Shown: positions 49,203 through 58,767 of the stretch, in pieces
Position numbering within the stretch: the stretch's first letter is position 1
How the letters are laid out: each line of letters opens with the position of its first letter
DNA from: GCA-2862585 sp965661345
GTDB lineage: Bacteria; Bacteroidota; Bacteroidia; Flavobacteriales; UBA7312
Length of the DNA: 64,000 nt
Direction of reading: 5' to 3'
Assembly: GCA_965661345.1 (NCBI GenBank)
Contig: CBFIDK010000002.1
Coordinates: forward strand, 1 to 64,000
Notes under the pieces: model-generated
What the model saw: the letters and a program-made list of their open reading frames with translations, nothing else
What the model was told of the DNA's origin: nothing
The model's database searches: none
Made by a program: the position numbers and the translations under genes

Positions 49203-50312
49203 TTAAGACAATAAACGTTTATAAGCAGCCGCAATTTCAGTCCATGAAAATGTGGTTTTCATCGTATCAACAGAGGCTTTAGAGTATTTTAGTATGGATT
49301 TTGAATCGTCAAAAAGTCCATTGATTTTATTCGCTAAATCATTAGCGTTTAAGGATTCGAAAAGTAAACCGTTTTTTTCATGCTCTACAACCTCTTCAAA
49401 AGGAGTTATTTTTGACGCTACAACAGGCAACCCATATGACATTGACATCAATAGCACTCCACTCTGAAAAATGATTTCATAAGGTAAAATCATAGCATCA
49501 GCAGCTTTGAAATAGAGCTCTCTTTTTGAATCAGAAATGTAATTGAGATCCAATACTATTCTGTCGGCAATGTTAAGTTCATCAATACGCTGTTGGTATT
49601 TTTCAAAATTTTCTTTACCTGTTTCTCCGGCAATTATCAAATGAATTTTAGGCTTAAGAAAAGTCATGGCGTTTAACAAAATGTCAAGCCGCTTTGTGGG
49701 TTTCATCCGCCCAAAAAATAGAATGTAGAAAGTGTCAGTGTTTAATTTCAACTCATTCCTGGCAAAAGATTTTGAAATTTTATTATCAGGTAAATCGGTA
49801 AACCCACCATGTTTTATTATGCGAATTTTTGAATGAACCTTAGTAGAAATAAGTGGCAAAATGTTTCGTTTAGAATATTCGTTATGAACTACTATTTGAT
49901 CAGACCAATGATTATAAATCAGTTTATGGTACAGCTTGTTGTCCTGATTCGTAAAAGATGACACATCGTGGGAAATGGTAATTATTTTTAAGCCAAACAA
50001 CTTACACGTCAAATAGGTCAAAAACGCCATGTTGTGGGTAGAAAAAACATGAACGATAACTTGCTTTACCCCTTGTTTTCTACAATCCATGCAAGACAAA
50101 ATAATGCCTTTCAAAAAGTTCATGGTTTGGGAAAATGTGGAAGAAAAAAAAGTGCCGAAAAACACTTTAGCATGTACCGTTTTGGAGTCAAAATTAGAAT
50201 ATATAAAGGTTTGAACGTTTAAACTGTTCAAGGCTTGGCACAAGTATATATCGTAATGATTCATGCCGCTTTTAATTCCTACAGGATCTATAATAGCTAG
50301 TCTTTTTTCCAT
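49203..50312 (-). CDS. Glycosyltransferase family 4
   Basis: A 369-residue GT-B enzyme. The C-terminal half has the GT4 core: F-F-G-R-M-K-P-T-K-R-L-D-I-L, an I-L-P-Y-E segment and the E-x7-E-type motif around P-F-E-E-V-V-E-H-E-K-N-G. It transfers a sugar from a nucleotide donor to a growing lipid-linked glycan. Its start overlaps the end of the sulfotransferase gene by 16 bases. It is the last glycan-assembly gene before the Wzi-like gene. Confidence 0.88.
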   Translation of the reverse strand: MEKRLAIIDPVGIKSGMNHYDIYLCQALNSLNVQTFIYSNFDSKTVHAKVFFGTFFSSTFSQTMNFLKGIILSCMDCRKQGVKQVIVHVFSTHNMAFLTYLTCKLFGLKIITISHDVSSFTNQDNKLYHKLIYNHWSDQIVVHNEYSKRNILPLISTKVHSKIRIIKHGGFTDLPDNKISKSFARNELKLNTDTFYILFFGRMKPTKRLDILLNAMTFLKPKIHLIIAGETGKENFEKYQQRIDELNIADRIVLDLNYISDSKRELYFKAADAMILPYEIIFQSGVLLMSMSYGLPVVASKITPFEEVVEHEKNGLLFESLNANDLANKINGLFDDSKSILKYSKASVDTMKTTFSWTEIAAAYKRLLS

Positions 50313-51142
50313 CTACTTAAATTAACGTCTAATAGGCCTTCTAATTTATTTATATCCTCCAAAAAGTATGCTCTAATTTTTGATTTTAAATTATCTGAAA
50401 AATTAGGCTTATTATTCTTTAGAAAGAACCTTTTTTTGGCTACGTCTAGATTCTTATTTGAAAGAAAAAACTTAACAAATTTCCGTATCCAATTGAACTT
50501 ATACAGAAAAGAAATGAAGGGCGATGAGGGCGATAAAAAGGGGTTTTGAATGGTATAGCTAAAGTCTAACTTCTCAATCTCTAAAAAGTCTGTAAGGTCG
50601 TTCATTATCTGAGAAGTATCATTTTTGAAATCGGAATAAAAGATGATCTTTACTTTGTCCTTTCCAAATACGGATAAATAATTCGAAACTTGATCGTAGT
50701 ACAACCCTAGTTCAATAAATTGCTGAAAAAACTGTGGATAGCTTTTGTTTTTTAAAAGGATATTTTCAATGCTTTCATTGCAAAAGCCCAATCTACAATC
50801 CATCAGGTAATGGGACAAAGCCCTTTGCACAGGATCTCTGAGCATGATTATTATTTTTGCATCCTTATTATAATCGTAAATTCTTTTTGGCACATCTCCA
50901 TAAAAAAGATATGACACGCTAGCCTCGCCTAATATTTTTTTATTTTCTGAAAATAAACTGTGGTATTGTTCTGAGCTATTGACCGGTTTAGAATTATAAT
51001 ATAATGAGGCGACTTCTTTGGATGAAAAAAAGTTAGGCTCTTTAATGGAACTCATGCAAACATTCTCATGCTGACTTAAATAATAATGAAGAGAGGTTGT
51101 CCCTGCTTTTGGCGCTCCTACTATAAATGTATTTACCTTCAT
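50297..51142 (-). CDS. PAPS-dependent sulfotransferase
   Basis: A 281-residue sulfotransferase. The 5'-phosphosulfate loop is G-A-P-K-A-G-T-T-S near residue 10, and the 3'-phosphate motif is I-I-M-L-R-D-P-V-Q-R-A-L-S-H-Y, with the conserved Arg and Ser. It transfers sulfate from PAPS, here probably to a hydroxyl on the surface glycan. A GTG at 51145 could also be the start; I take the ATG at 51142. It is one of two sulfotransferases in the locus; the second is at 54954-55877. Confidence 0.87.
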   Translation of the reverse strand: MKVNTFIVGAPKAGTTSLHYYLSQHENVCMSSIKEPNFFSSKEVASLYYNSKPVNSSEQYHSLFSENKKILGEASVSYLFYGDVPKRIYDYNKDAKIIIMLRDPVQRALSHYLMDCRLGFCNESIENILLKNKSYPQFFQQFIELGLYYDQVSNYLSVFGKDKVKIIFYSDFKNDTSQIMNDLTDFLEIEKLDFSYTIQNPFLSPSSPFISFLYKFNWIRKFVKFFLSNKNLDVAKKRFFLKNNKPNFSDNLKSKIRAYFLEDINKLEGLLDVNLSRWKKD

Positions 51143-51144
51143 CA

Positions 51145-52047
51145 CTACATTTTTAAGCCTCTAAAATATGAGGATTGTATTAATTTAAAAGTACTCCATT
51201 TTTTCTCGAAATTAGTACTAACAAAAAATCGAAGAGTCATGTAAAGCCACAATTGTACGAGGTAAAAAAAGATGAACCGCGACTTATTTTTTTTCAAAAA
51301 ATAAACGTGATTCTTGCAATTTTGCTTGATGAAAAATTCGCTGTAATAATTTGACCCCTTGGAACTTCTTGATTTAGTTAGACTTCCGATTTTATGAAAG
51401 AACTCGACGTCAGGCAAATACCTTACTTCATGTCTATTATCTAATTTCAGTCTGTAGAAGAAGTCGGCATCATCAAAGTAAACAAAATATTTTTCGTCCA
51501 TATAACCAATGTCCTCAAAGACTGTTTTATGAATCAATACACAACAGGACGGGGCGTAATCTACAACATCGTCATTGCTGTATTGATTAAGGTCAATTTC
51601 TCCTTGACCTCTGTGGTAATTCAATAAGGCTTTATTGCCATTATAAAAACCGCCCGCATACCAAATTTTATTTGATGGTGAAAAGTAATTCATCTTTGGA
51701 ACCACTACACTTGAATTGTGTTTTGAGTGTGCGATTAATAATTTTGAAAGAAGCTTTGCCTCAAAGACGGTGTCATTATTCAGTAAAAGCACAAACTCAC
51801 AACCGTTGTCAATTGCCAACTTTATCCCTTGATTATTTCCTGCTGCAATGCCAAGGTTTTGCTCATTTTCAATTATGATTTTGTCAGAAAAATTCCAAGA
51901 TTTAATCCGCTCAACTGATTTGTCAGATGAAGCATTATCGATTAAAAATAGTAGGAAATTTTTATAATCTTGGCTTTGAATTGATTTGAAAAAATCGTCT
52001 AAGACATGTTCACTGTTATACGTAACGGTTACAATTCCTATTCTCAT
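51145..52047 (-). CDS. Glycosyltransferase family 2
   Basis: A 300-residue GT-A enzyme. The N-terminal domain has T-V-T-Y-N-S, N-L-G-I-A-A-G-N-N-Q-G, and L-L-L-N-N-D-T holding the DxD-equivalent metal site. The middle has D-E-K-Y-F-V-Y-F-D-D-A-D-F-F-Y-R, as in rhamnosyltransferase-like GT2 members, and the C-terminus has one hydrophobic segment. It overlaps the epimerase gene by 4 bases. Confidence 0.9.
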   Translation of the reverse strand: MRIGIVTVTYNSEHVLDDFFKSIQSQDYKNFLLFLIDNASSDKSVERIKSWNFSDKIIIENEQNLGIAAGNNQGIKLAIDNGCEFVLLLNNDTVFEAKLLSKLLIAHSKHNSSVVVPKMNYFSPSNKIWYAGGFYNGNKALLNYHRGQGEIDLNQYSNDDVVDYAPSCCVLIHKTVFEDIGYMDEKYFVYFDDADFFYRLKLDNRHEVRYLPDVEFFHKIGSLTKSRSSKGSNYYSEFFIKQNCKNHVYFLKKNKSRFIFFYLVQLWLYMTLRFFVSTNFEKKWSTFKLIQSSYFRGLKM

Positions 52048-53177
52048 TTCATTAAGCCTTTTTTCTTCATTTCAATGATAGACTTATCGTAATTGTCAGA
52101 TTTTACCTCTTGTTGCTTTACCCAATCAACAAAATTTCTAAGGCCAGTATCAAATGGCGTTTTTGGGGTGAATCCTAAAACATTTTTTACTTTTTCAATA
52201 TCCGCTTTGTTGTGACGAATGTCGCCAATTCTGTAATCGCCAGAAACATTTACCTCAACTTCAGAATTATATAGTTTTTTAAGACTGTTAGCCAAATACT
52301 CTACAGTAGTTGAAATTCCTGAACCAACGTTTAAGGCAATGCTTTTGTTAATCTTCTTTTGGATGGCCAAGACTGTTGCTTCTATGACATCATCAATGTA
52401 AACAAAATCTCTGCTCTCTTGTCCATCTTCAAAAACATTAATGTTGTTGTTGTTCAGTATACGGGTTGAAAAAATTGAAAGTATACCAGTGTAAGGGTTT
52501 GTTAAGGATTGACCTGGGCCATATACGTTTTGATACCTGAGCGCAACTGCTGGTATGTTCAAGCTATCGCAACTGATTAATACCATTTGTTCTTGATTGC
52601 TTTTCGTTATAGCATAAATTGATTCAGGCTGTATTTTAGCGTCTTCATCTGTTGGCAGTAGCGCCAAAGGACTTCCACAGATATCGCATTTTATATCAAA
52701 AAGTCCATTATCTAAATCCCTTTGTCTTCTTTTTTCTGGAAAGACTTCACCGTCTTTTTCACAATGATATTTTCCTTCACCATAAATTGCTCTGGACGAA
52801 GCAACTATCACTTTTTTAACCTTATGCTCAGAGTTCGTCAAGACGTCCAACATTTTGGCTGTTCCGCCACAATTAACATCGACATATTTGTCTATTTGGT
52901 ACATGGATTGCCCTGTCCCCGTTTCGGCAGCTAAGTGTACAATGGTGTCAATATCTTCAATAGCTTTTTGCCAATCAGAAGTATTTCTTACATCACCACG
53001 AATAAATTTGACACTATCTTTTATACTATTGTACAAAAAAGAGTGTTCAGTATTTTGACCATGAATCTGTTCAGAAAGAATATCGAGCACAGTCACTTTA
53101 TACCCCAAATCTATTAAGCGTAAACTTAGTCTTGAGCCTATAAACCCTGCACCTCCAGTAATTAGTATTCTTTCCAT
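52044..53177 (-). CDS. NAD-dependent sugar nucleotide epimerase with Cys pair insertion
   Basis: A 377-residue extended SDR. The Rossmann motif is T-G-G-A-G-F-I-G-S, Ser/Tyr/Lys are found in S-S-R-A-I-Y-G and Y-A-I-T-K, and Y-G-P-G-Q follows. An insertion between these carries C-D-I-C-G-S-P-L, which looks like half of a zinc site and is known from dTDP-rhamnose/talose-type epimerases. It probably makes a sugar nucleotide for the polysaccharide. Its start overlaps the polymerase stop by 16 bases. Confidence 0.85.
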   Translation of the reverse strand: MERILITGGAGFIGSRLSLRLIDLGYKVTVLDILSEQIHGQNTEHSFLYNSIKDSVKFIRGDVRNTSDWQKAIEDIDTIVHLAAETGTGQSMYQIDKYVDVNCGGTAKMLDVLTNSEHKVKKVIVASSRAIYGEGKYHCEKDGEVFPEKRRQRDLDNGLFDIKCDICGSPLALLPTDEDAKIQPESIYAITKSNQEQMVLISCDSLNIPAVALRYQNVYGPGQSLTNPYTGILSIFSTRILNNNNINVFEDGQESRDFVYIDDVIEATVLAIQKKINKSIALNVGSGISTTVEYLANSLKKLYNSEVEVNVSGDYRIGDIRHNKADIEKVKNVLGFTPKTPFDTGLRNFVDWVKQQEVKSDNYDKSIIEMKKKGLMK

Positions 53178-54382
53178 CTAAATTTATCAAAAAAATGTAT
53201 CGCGCCAGACATAACAAAGATTAAGAAAAACGGCCTTAATAATAGCGGCTCTGACATCAAAGAAATGACTATAAATATAAAAAACCATAACCGTTTTTCC
53301 AAAATAAACTGCTGAGTATACATCAAGTAAAAAACAATTACGAAAAATGGAATCCCCGCTGCTGCTAGAAAAAATGTTACCGAATTCGTAGACCCTTTTT
53401 TTCTGTTTGTGAAATCAATCGCTTCCAGGTTTAAAGAATATGATGTTTTTTGACGAGTACTTATGTATTGCTCATCATCTAAACCAACTCCAGTTATGGG
53501 ATTGTCTGCAAGTATATATAATGGCTGCACTAAATCGAAAAACCTTGCTTGAAAAGAAACTTGTCCATCTCCTAAAATTTTATTCTGAACATTGGCTGCA
53601 GTAATAAAGTATGTAATGCCAATCACTCCTAAAATAAGTGTAGATATGTAAATATTTTGCTTGAAAGCAGTAAAGAAGAATAAAACCAATTGAATAAACA
53701 TCACCAATAGTCCGGTAGTAGAAAAAGTAGTGATAATTGAAAGTATACTTAACCAAAAAATAAAACCTCTTCTTTTATATATAAAGGCTTCTATAAATAG
53801 CAAAAGATTCATAAAAATCTGAAGTATTCCTGGCTCCCAAAATATACCTTGGTTTCGAGCCATTTCAAAAGAAGAGAACTTAATAAGGTGAGTTTCTCCC
53901 AAATAAAAAAAGATGTTATTAAATGTCAAACAGTTGTAACGCTCGTTAGCTATTTCAACCAAGCTGAGCTCTATATAGGGATATATAAAAAAGTTGATTA
54001 CACTATGAAACAAAACGAGTTTTAAAATAAATCTTAAATGCTTAACAAATTGACTTTTATTTTCTTCTCTGGAATAATATAAAGCGGCAAAAATCGAGCA
54101 AATAAATATTAAAATATTTGCAAATAATTTTTGCGTAGACTGCTCAACTATTGCGAAGTAGTAATTAACCAAAAGCAGTGATATAAACAGTACTGTTAGT
54201 TGAAAAAATCTAAATATTTCACCTTTGTATAAACCACGAATAAAAAAAAGTACAACAAATAAAAAGAAGGTGAAGAATAACAATTCTTTTCTAAAAAAAA
54301 CAAAGCCGAGGCTTCCTGCAGAAATTAATAGCAGAAACATCGGGAACCATTTAAGGTTATATTTTTTTAAATCTATTTCCAT
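53162..54382 (-). CDS. O-antigen ligase/polymerase-like membrane protein
   Basis: A 406-residue protein with about 10-11 helices and a large loop around residues 250-330 (with G-D-G-Q-V-S-F-Q-A-R-F and N-P-I-T-G-V-G-L-D-D-E). This is the Wzy/WaaL layout, where loop residues Arg and His or Asp are active. It would polymerise glycan repeat units made by this locus. It sits between acetyltransferase and epimerase genes with short gaps. Confidence 0.8.
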   Translation of the reverse strand: MEIDLKKYNLKWFPMFLLLISAGSLGFVFFRKELLFFTFFLFVVLFFIRGLYKGEIFRFFQLTVLFISLLLVNYYFAIVEQSTQKLFANILIFICSIFAALYYSREENKSQFVKHLRFILKLVLFHSVINFFIYPYIELSLVEIANERYNCLTFNNIFFYLGETHLIKFSSFEMARNQGIFWEPGILQIFMNLLLFIEAFIYKRRGFIFWLSILSIITTFSTTGLLVMFIQLVLFFFTAFKQNIYISTLILGVIGITYFITAANVQNKILGDGQVSFQARFFDLVQPLYILADNPITGVGLDDEQYISTRQKTSYSLNLEAIDFTNRKKGSTNSVTFFLAAAGIPFFVIVFYLMYTQQFILEKRLWFFIFIVISLMSEPLLLRPFFLIFVMSGAIHFFDKFRWKEY

Positions 54383-54385
54383 CTG

Positions 54386-54973
54386 TTAAACCTCAATCCA
54401 ACTGTTTGTAGCTTGATCAAACTTTTTAATGACTTTTGCTGGAGTGCCTACGGCCATCGAATAATCTGGTATATCTTTTGTGACAACTGAATTTGCACCA
54501 ATAATGCATTGCTTTCCTATGTGTGAAGATATCACACAAACGTTTTCTCCTAACCACGTTCCTTCCCCTATTATAACCTCTTTTTTGAAACCAACTCCCT
54601 GATCTTTATAAGGTATATTGCCATTTTCAAAGTGGTGGTAATTATCTGCTAAATATACGTTATCACTTATCAAAACATTCTGTGAAATGTGTACGCCTTT
54701 AAGCGCAACGATATGAACGTTTCTTCCAATATATGTTTTTGATCCGATGGTCAATTTATCTAGATTAGAATTCTCCTTATTATTAATCGCTAGCAGCCAC
54801 GAATTTGGTTTAATGTAAACTTCCGACTCAATTGTCATATACTTTGCGCCATTGATGCTAAATGGGGTACATATGGTGGATTTACTGCCCAACTTTTTAA
54901 ATGAGCTTCGATAAAGCAATGTGAATACCTTATCGTAGATTTTTTTTATGAAATTATGAATTCTTTCCATCAT
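54386..54973 (-). CDS. Left-handed beta-helix acyltransferase
   Basis: A 195-residue hexapeptide-repeat transferase. Repeats such as I-G-S-K-T-Y-I-G-R-N-V, I-S-D-N-V-Y-L-A-D-N, and I-G-A-N-S-V-V-T-K-D-I-P-D-Y-S form the helix, with the catalytic-type His in N-Y-H-H. It likely O-acetylates the polysaccharide using acetyl-CoA (WcaF-like). It overlaps the sulfotransferase gene by 20 bases. Confidence 0.88.
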   Translation of the reverse strand: MMERIHNFIKKIYDKVFTLLYRSSFKKLGSKSTICTPFSINGAKYMTIESEVYIKPNSWLLAINNKENSNLDKLTIGSKTYIGRNVHIVALKGVHISQNVLISDNVYLADNYHHFENGNIPYKDQGVGFKKEVIIGEGTWLGENVCVISSHIGKQCIIGANSVVTKDIPDYSMAVGTPAKVIKKFDQATNSWIEV

Positions 54974-55877
54974 TCAGCCAGTTGACATTGTGTAAAGGTA
55001 ATACCTCTTTTAACTTATTTATATCATCTAAGAAAAAAGATTCCAATTTTAACCTAACATCATCATCGATTCCATTCTTTGATTTTGTTAAATTCTTTCG
55101 CATAACAATTTCCCTAATGAGTTTTGTTTTTTCCTTCCCAAACAAACTGTAAAAGGTATTTTTAAGAAACGATAGCCCTGAGACATACCTCAAAAGACTG
55201 TTTACCCATCTCCTTTTAGGGACACCCGTGCTCTTCGTGTTCACCATGAAATTTGAGTGGGCAAAGGATGAGTCTATTTCTAAAAACTCATAGATATCTG
55301 AAAGCGTACCATTTATATCGTTAATGAAATTTTCAAAAAATACGACTTTAACACTTTTGAACTCCTTTTGATAGGCTAGGACTTGATCTGAGTATAAACT
55401 TAGGTGTTTGTAATACCAAAAGGAATTAAACTTTTGGTCAATGCGTTGCTGTTCATTATTTAACGCATCATTGAAACTCAAGTTTTCAAAAGTCGACAAA
55501 TTATGTTGGTAATTTGAAAATGCTCTTTCAATAGGATTTCTAAGTAAAATCAAAATTTTAGGTTCATGCTTTAGTGCCTTTAATTTCGGTATTACTTCAT
55601 TATAATGAAACAAATATTGAGTGCTCGAATCGCATACGATTTTTTCAACTTTATCCTTGTACAAAGTGCAATAGGCTTTTTCATCAAGAATCGAACTACG
55701 AAGAAGATAGGGTTTAATAGGGTCTTTTTCCGAAACGGACAGAATAGATTCTTTGATGAAATAGCGGGGCTCCTTATTCGGAATACAAATATCTGGGTGC
55801 TGCTTCAAATAATGATAAAGTGAAGTGGTTCCAGATTTTGGAGCTCCAACAATAAATAAATTGGGAAAACTCATCAT
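54954..55877 (-). CDS. PAPS-dependent sulfotransferase
   Basis: A 307-residue sulfotransferase with the sulfate loop G-A-P-K-S-G-T-T-S near residue 10 and the 3'-phosphate segment I-L-L-R-N-P-I-E-R-A-F-S-N-Y. The ATG at 55877 overlaps the flippase stop by 4 bases (ATGA); the TTG at 55886 is unlikely. Together with the paralog at 50297-51142 it implies a doubly or differently sulfated glycan, as seen in marine polysaccharides. Confidence 0.87.
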   Translation of the reverse strand: MMSFPNLFIVGAPKSGTTSLYHYLKQHPDICIPNKEPRYFIKESILSVSEKDPIKPYLLRSSILDEKAYCTLYKDKVEKIVCDSSTQYLFHYNEVIPKLKALKHEPKILILLRNPIERAFSNYQHNLSTFENLSFNDALNNEQQRIDQKFNSFWYYKHLSLYSDQVLAYQKEFKSVKVVFFENFINDINGTLSDIYEFLEIDSSFAHSNFMVNTKSTGVPKRRWVNSLLRYVSGLSFLKNTFYSLFGKEKTKLIREIVMRKNLTKSKNGIDDDVRLKLESFFLDDINKLKEVLPLHNVNWLNDGKNS

Positions 55878-57205
55878 TTTATCCAAGGTATATAAATGGT
55901 ATAAAAACCAAAATTTCTTTTAATATAAATTATCATTAATACGTTCCACAATATTCCTGAGGTAGCACTTGCTATTGCTGCACCACCAATGCCATGAGAA
56001 GGAATTAGAAAATAATTTAGAACTATGTTAACTACAGCCGCAAAGATAAGTATGTTTTGAAATACTTTTTGCTTGCCAACCATTTGAAGAAAAGTACCTA
56101 CTGATCCAGAAATAGCACTTACCATTTTCCCAACAGAAAGTATAATTAGAGTAAAGGAAGCTATTTTAAATTCTTCTCCGAACATACTCAAAATAAACTC
56201 CGGAAAAAGAATTAATAAAGTAAGCACTGGCAGACTTATCCAGAATATTGTTTTAGTAGATTGTTGCACTATCTTTTTTAATGCGTCTAAATCTCCTGAA
56301 GAATAAATTTCGGAAAACTTTGGCGCTGCAATACTATTGATTGCCATCAGACCCATATAAGATAACATCGATAATTTCAAGGCAATATTATAAATCCCTA
56401 CTTGGTCAGAACTGCTCATATTCGCTAACATGAATAAATCCACTTTGCCCATAATTATCATCATTGATTGGCCCAACAAGAGCGGAAAAGATGTCGTTAA
56501 TAACTCATTTGTACTCAGGGGCATATCGTCATCAGAGTTCACAACAGAAACTTTTGACTTATGATTAAACCACAAGAAATATGACAACATGGTTAGTATG
56601 ATTACACTAGAAACATAGGCATAAATTGGCAACACTTCTGAGGCCGTAAATACCGAGAATAGAACAAGAAAAAGGAAGACTCCAAAAGTGATTGCTACAT
56701 TATTAAGAAATGAATAAGACACCATTTTTTTAAGCCCTCTAATTGCTTGGACATTCATGTAAAAGAGAACCAATGGAATAAACGAGAATGAGACTATCAC
56801 TAAATACTCTCGCTCAAGGTTCATGAATTCCGCAATTTCTACCGAGAAAAACACCAATAGCAAAGTGAAAAAGATAGCCGCAAAAGTGACTATAGCTACC
56901 GATTTGAAGTATAACTGATTTATCAAATTTACAGCGCCTTTTTGAGCGTACTTAGAAACGAATCTTACCAGTGATGTGTCTATTCCTAATCTAGAAACAA
57001 TACTAAGTATTTCTACAACCAAAAGCGCCGTAACGTATTGGCCAAAAACATAGGCCCCATATTGATTGGTAATATATATGGCAAAGCCATACCCCACAAT
57101 AAGACCAAGCATTTTTATTATCAAAGTGCTTGAAGCCCCTTTCAATAACTCAAATAAATGGATATCATCGTAAAGGTTGCTGAGATATGTTTTTAGTTTA
57201 TTCAA
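55874..57205 (-). CDS. Oligosaccharide flippase (Wzx-like), TTG start
   Basis: A 443-residue MATE/MOP-family protein with about 14 helices, polysaccharide-export type. A C-terminal G-I-G-G-A-A-I-A-S-A-T-S-G segment is characteristic. It flips lipid-linked repeat units across the inner membrane. The frame starts at TTG (57205), directly after two stop codons; the first ATG is 31 codons in, inside helix 1, so TTG is the best start. It is the first gene of the polysaccharide operon after deoC. Confidence 0.88.
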   Translation of the reverse strand: MNKLKTYLSNLYDDIHLFELLKGASSTLIIKMLGLIVGYGFAIYITNQYGAYVFGQYVTALLVVEILSIVSRLGIDTSLVRFVSKYAQKGAVNLINQLYFKSVAIVTFAAIFFTLLLVFFSVEIAEFMNLEREYLVIVSFSFIPLVLFYMNVQAIRGLKKMVSYSFLNNVAITFGVFLFLVLFSVFTASEVLPIYAYVSSVIILTMLSYFLWFNHKSKVSVVNSDDDMPLSTNELLTTSFPLLLGQSMMIIMGKVDLFMLANMSSSDQVGIYNIALKLSMLSYMGLMAINSIAAPKFSEIYSSGDLDALKKIVQQSTKTIFWISLPVLTLLILFPEFILSMFGEEFKIASFTLIILSVGKMVSAISGSVGTFLQMVGKQKVFQNILIFAAVVNIVLNYFLIPSHGIGGAAIASATSGILWNVLMIIYIKRNFGFYTIYIPWIK

Positions 57206-57219
57206 CTACTATTTATTTA

Positions 57220-57969
57220 CTAATAATCAGAATCGCTTTCTAATCCTTTTAAAATTTTAAGCGCCGAGGATGTTCCAACACGTTTGACACCTAAATTAAT
57301 CATCCGATCAAACTCTATTCTATTTCGAATACCACCAGAAGCTTTTACCGGTAAAGGTGATGAATTGTGTATCATGATTTTTATACCTTCTTCGGTGGCG
57401 CCACTAGGACTTCCGTCCTTGGTTTTAAAAAACCCAGTTGATGATTTAACGAATACTTTTTCTGTATTTTCCATTCCAAAATTTTGAATGACTGTCTCTT
57501 TTATAAGTGCACATAAGCTAGAAATTTCATCCATACTCAGCGCGGCTGATTCGATAATCCATTTGGTTATTTTGTCATTTTTAAGACATAAACTAGTGCA
57601 TTTAATTATTTCGTCGGTGATTTCTGAAATGTTACCACGAATAAAAGCAGTATAATTTATGACAATATCAATTTCGTCAGCACCGAGGTTTATAGCCGAT
57701 TCTATCTCGTCTAGTTTTTGTTCACATGAAGAATTACCTAAAGGGAAATCAATGACAGTACCTATCAATAATTTACTACTTCCATCTGATATCATTTTTT
57801 TGGCTAGAGTAATGTATGACTGTCTTATCATCACAAGCTTGAAGTCATAATCGATAGCTTCTTTTATGACAGCCACAACGTTGACTATATTTTCTTCTTC
57901 AGAAATTTGTTGTTGCTCGGATGTTTTTAAATAGGTAGAATCGAAAAATTCAGTAATAGAATCGGTCAT
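57220..57969 (-). CDS. deoC: Deoxyribose-phosphate aldolase
   Basis: A 249-residue class I aldolase. D-E-I-D-I-V-I-N carries the catalytic Asp, F-V-K-S-S-T-G-F the Schiff-base Lys, and V-K-A-S-G-G-I-R the second Lys. It cleaves 2-deoxyribose 5-phosphate to glyceraldehyde 3-phosphate and acetaldehyde in nucleoside breakdown. It lies 14 bp before the flippase gene on the same strand but is functionally unrelated, so the pairing is probably positional. It has Asn in the usual S-T-G-K position, as Phe (G-F), a divergent trait. Confidence 0.9.
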   Translation of the reverse strand: MTDSITEFFDSTYLKTSEQQQISEEENIVNVVAVIKEAIDYDFKLVMIRQSYITLAKKMISDGSSKLLIGTVIDFPLGNSSCEQKLDEIESAINLGADEIDIVINYTAFIRGNISEITDEIIKCTSLCLKNDKITKWIIESAALSMDEISSLCALIKETVIQNFGMENTEKVFVKSSTGFFKTKDGSPSGATEEGIKIMIHNSSPLPVKASGGIRNRIEFDRMINLGVKRVGTSSALKILKGLESDSDY

Positions 57970-58020
57970 AAATGCTCTGAATTAGTAAAAGATTATAAAA
58001 ATACTTTATTTATAGGTAAT

Positions 58021-58049
58021 AAAAAAGGCTTGCCAAATTTGACAAGCCT
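58021..58049 (-). terminator. Intrinsic terminator after the tonB gene
   Basis: On the minus strand AGGCTTG (58049-58043) and CAAGCCT (58032-58026) form a stem extended by a partly paired AT interior, followed by six T (58026-58021). It lies 23 bases downstream of the stop of the TonB gene and separates it from deoC. Confidence 0.8.
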
Positions 58050-58071
58050 CTAAATAAGTTTTAACTAAAAT

Positions 58072-58743
58072 TTAATTTAATCTAAAGCTAATTGGAACAT
58101 TGTATTGAACCTTTACAGGTTTTCCTCTTTGCTTTCCTGGACTAAACTTGGGAAGACTTTTTACTACTCTCACTGCTTCAGCATCTAAGTATTTGTCTAC
58201 TCCTCTTAAAATTTTAACATCGGTTACGGAGCCCGATTTATCAACTACAAAACTGACATACACTCTTCCAGTAATGTTATTTTCTTTTGCAATTGGCGGA
58301 TACTTTGTTTTTCTACCTATGAACTGCATGATTTTGTTTTGAGTACAAGCTTCATCCGAGCAGCCTTCAAATCTAGGCATATCTTCTACAACCATAAAAA
58401 CCTCATCCGTCGTTTCTTCCTCTTCCTCAATAACCTCTAAATCTTCATCGGATTCGGTATCTTCAATTTCGGTCTCCTCAATTTCTTCTTCGTTCTCAAC
58501 AATTACAATTTCATCTGGCGGAGGCGGAGGTGGTGGTGGTGGTTTTTCTTCTCTAAAGGTATTCTCGATTTCTTCTTCGAAATCAGCCTCTAAAATTAAG
58601 TCGCCAAGAGAGGATACTACTTTTTCATAGGTCCTGTATTCGAAAGCACCAAGAACTATCAAAAGAGATACTGCCAAACCAATTTGCATAAACAGTCCTC
58701 TTTTTTTCTCTAAATCGACTTTAGGATTTTTCTTTGGGTCCAT
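58072..58743 (-). CDS. tonB: TonB energy-transducing protein
   Basis: A 223-residue protein: short cytoplasmic N-terminus, one membrane helix (about 20-40), a periplasmic linker with a run of nine Pro at about 70-80 followed by acidic repeats (E-E-E-I-E-E-T-E...), then a C-terminal TonB domain (about 145-223) with Y-P-P-I-A, G-R-V-Y-V-S-F-V-V-D-K-S-G and V-P-I-S-F-R. It transmits proton-motive force to outer-membrane receptors such as the one at 10844-13225. ExbB and ExbD are not in the window. Confidence 0.9.
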   Translation of the reverse strand: MDPKKNPKVDLEKKRGLFMQIGLAVSLLIVLGAFEYRTYEKVVSSLGDLILEADFEEEIENTFREEKPPPPPPPPPDEIVIVENEEEIEETEIEDTESDEDLEVIEEEEETTDEVFMVVEDMPRFEGCSDEACTQNKIMQFIGRKTKYPPIAKENNITGRVYVSFVVDKSGSVTDVKILRGVDKYLDAEAVRVVKSLPKFSPGKQRGKPVKVQYNVPISFRLN

Positions 58744-58767
58744 ATCAATAAATGTTACACAACAAAT

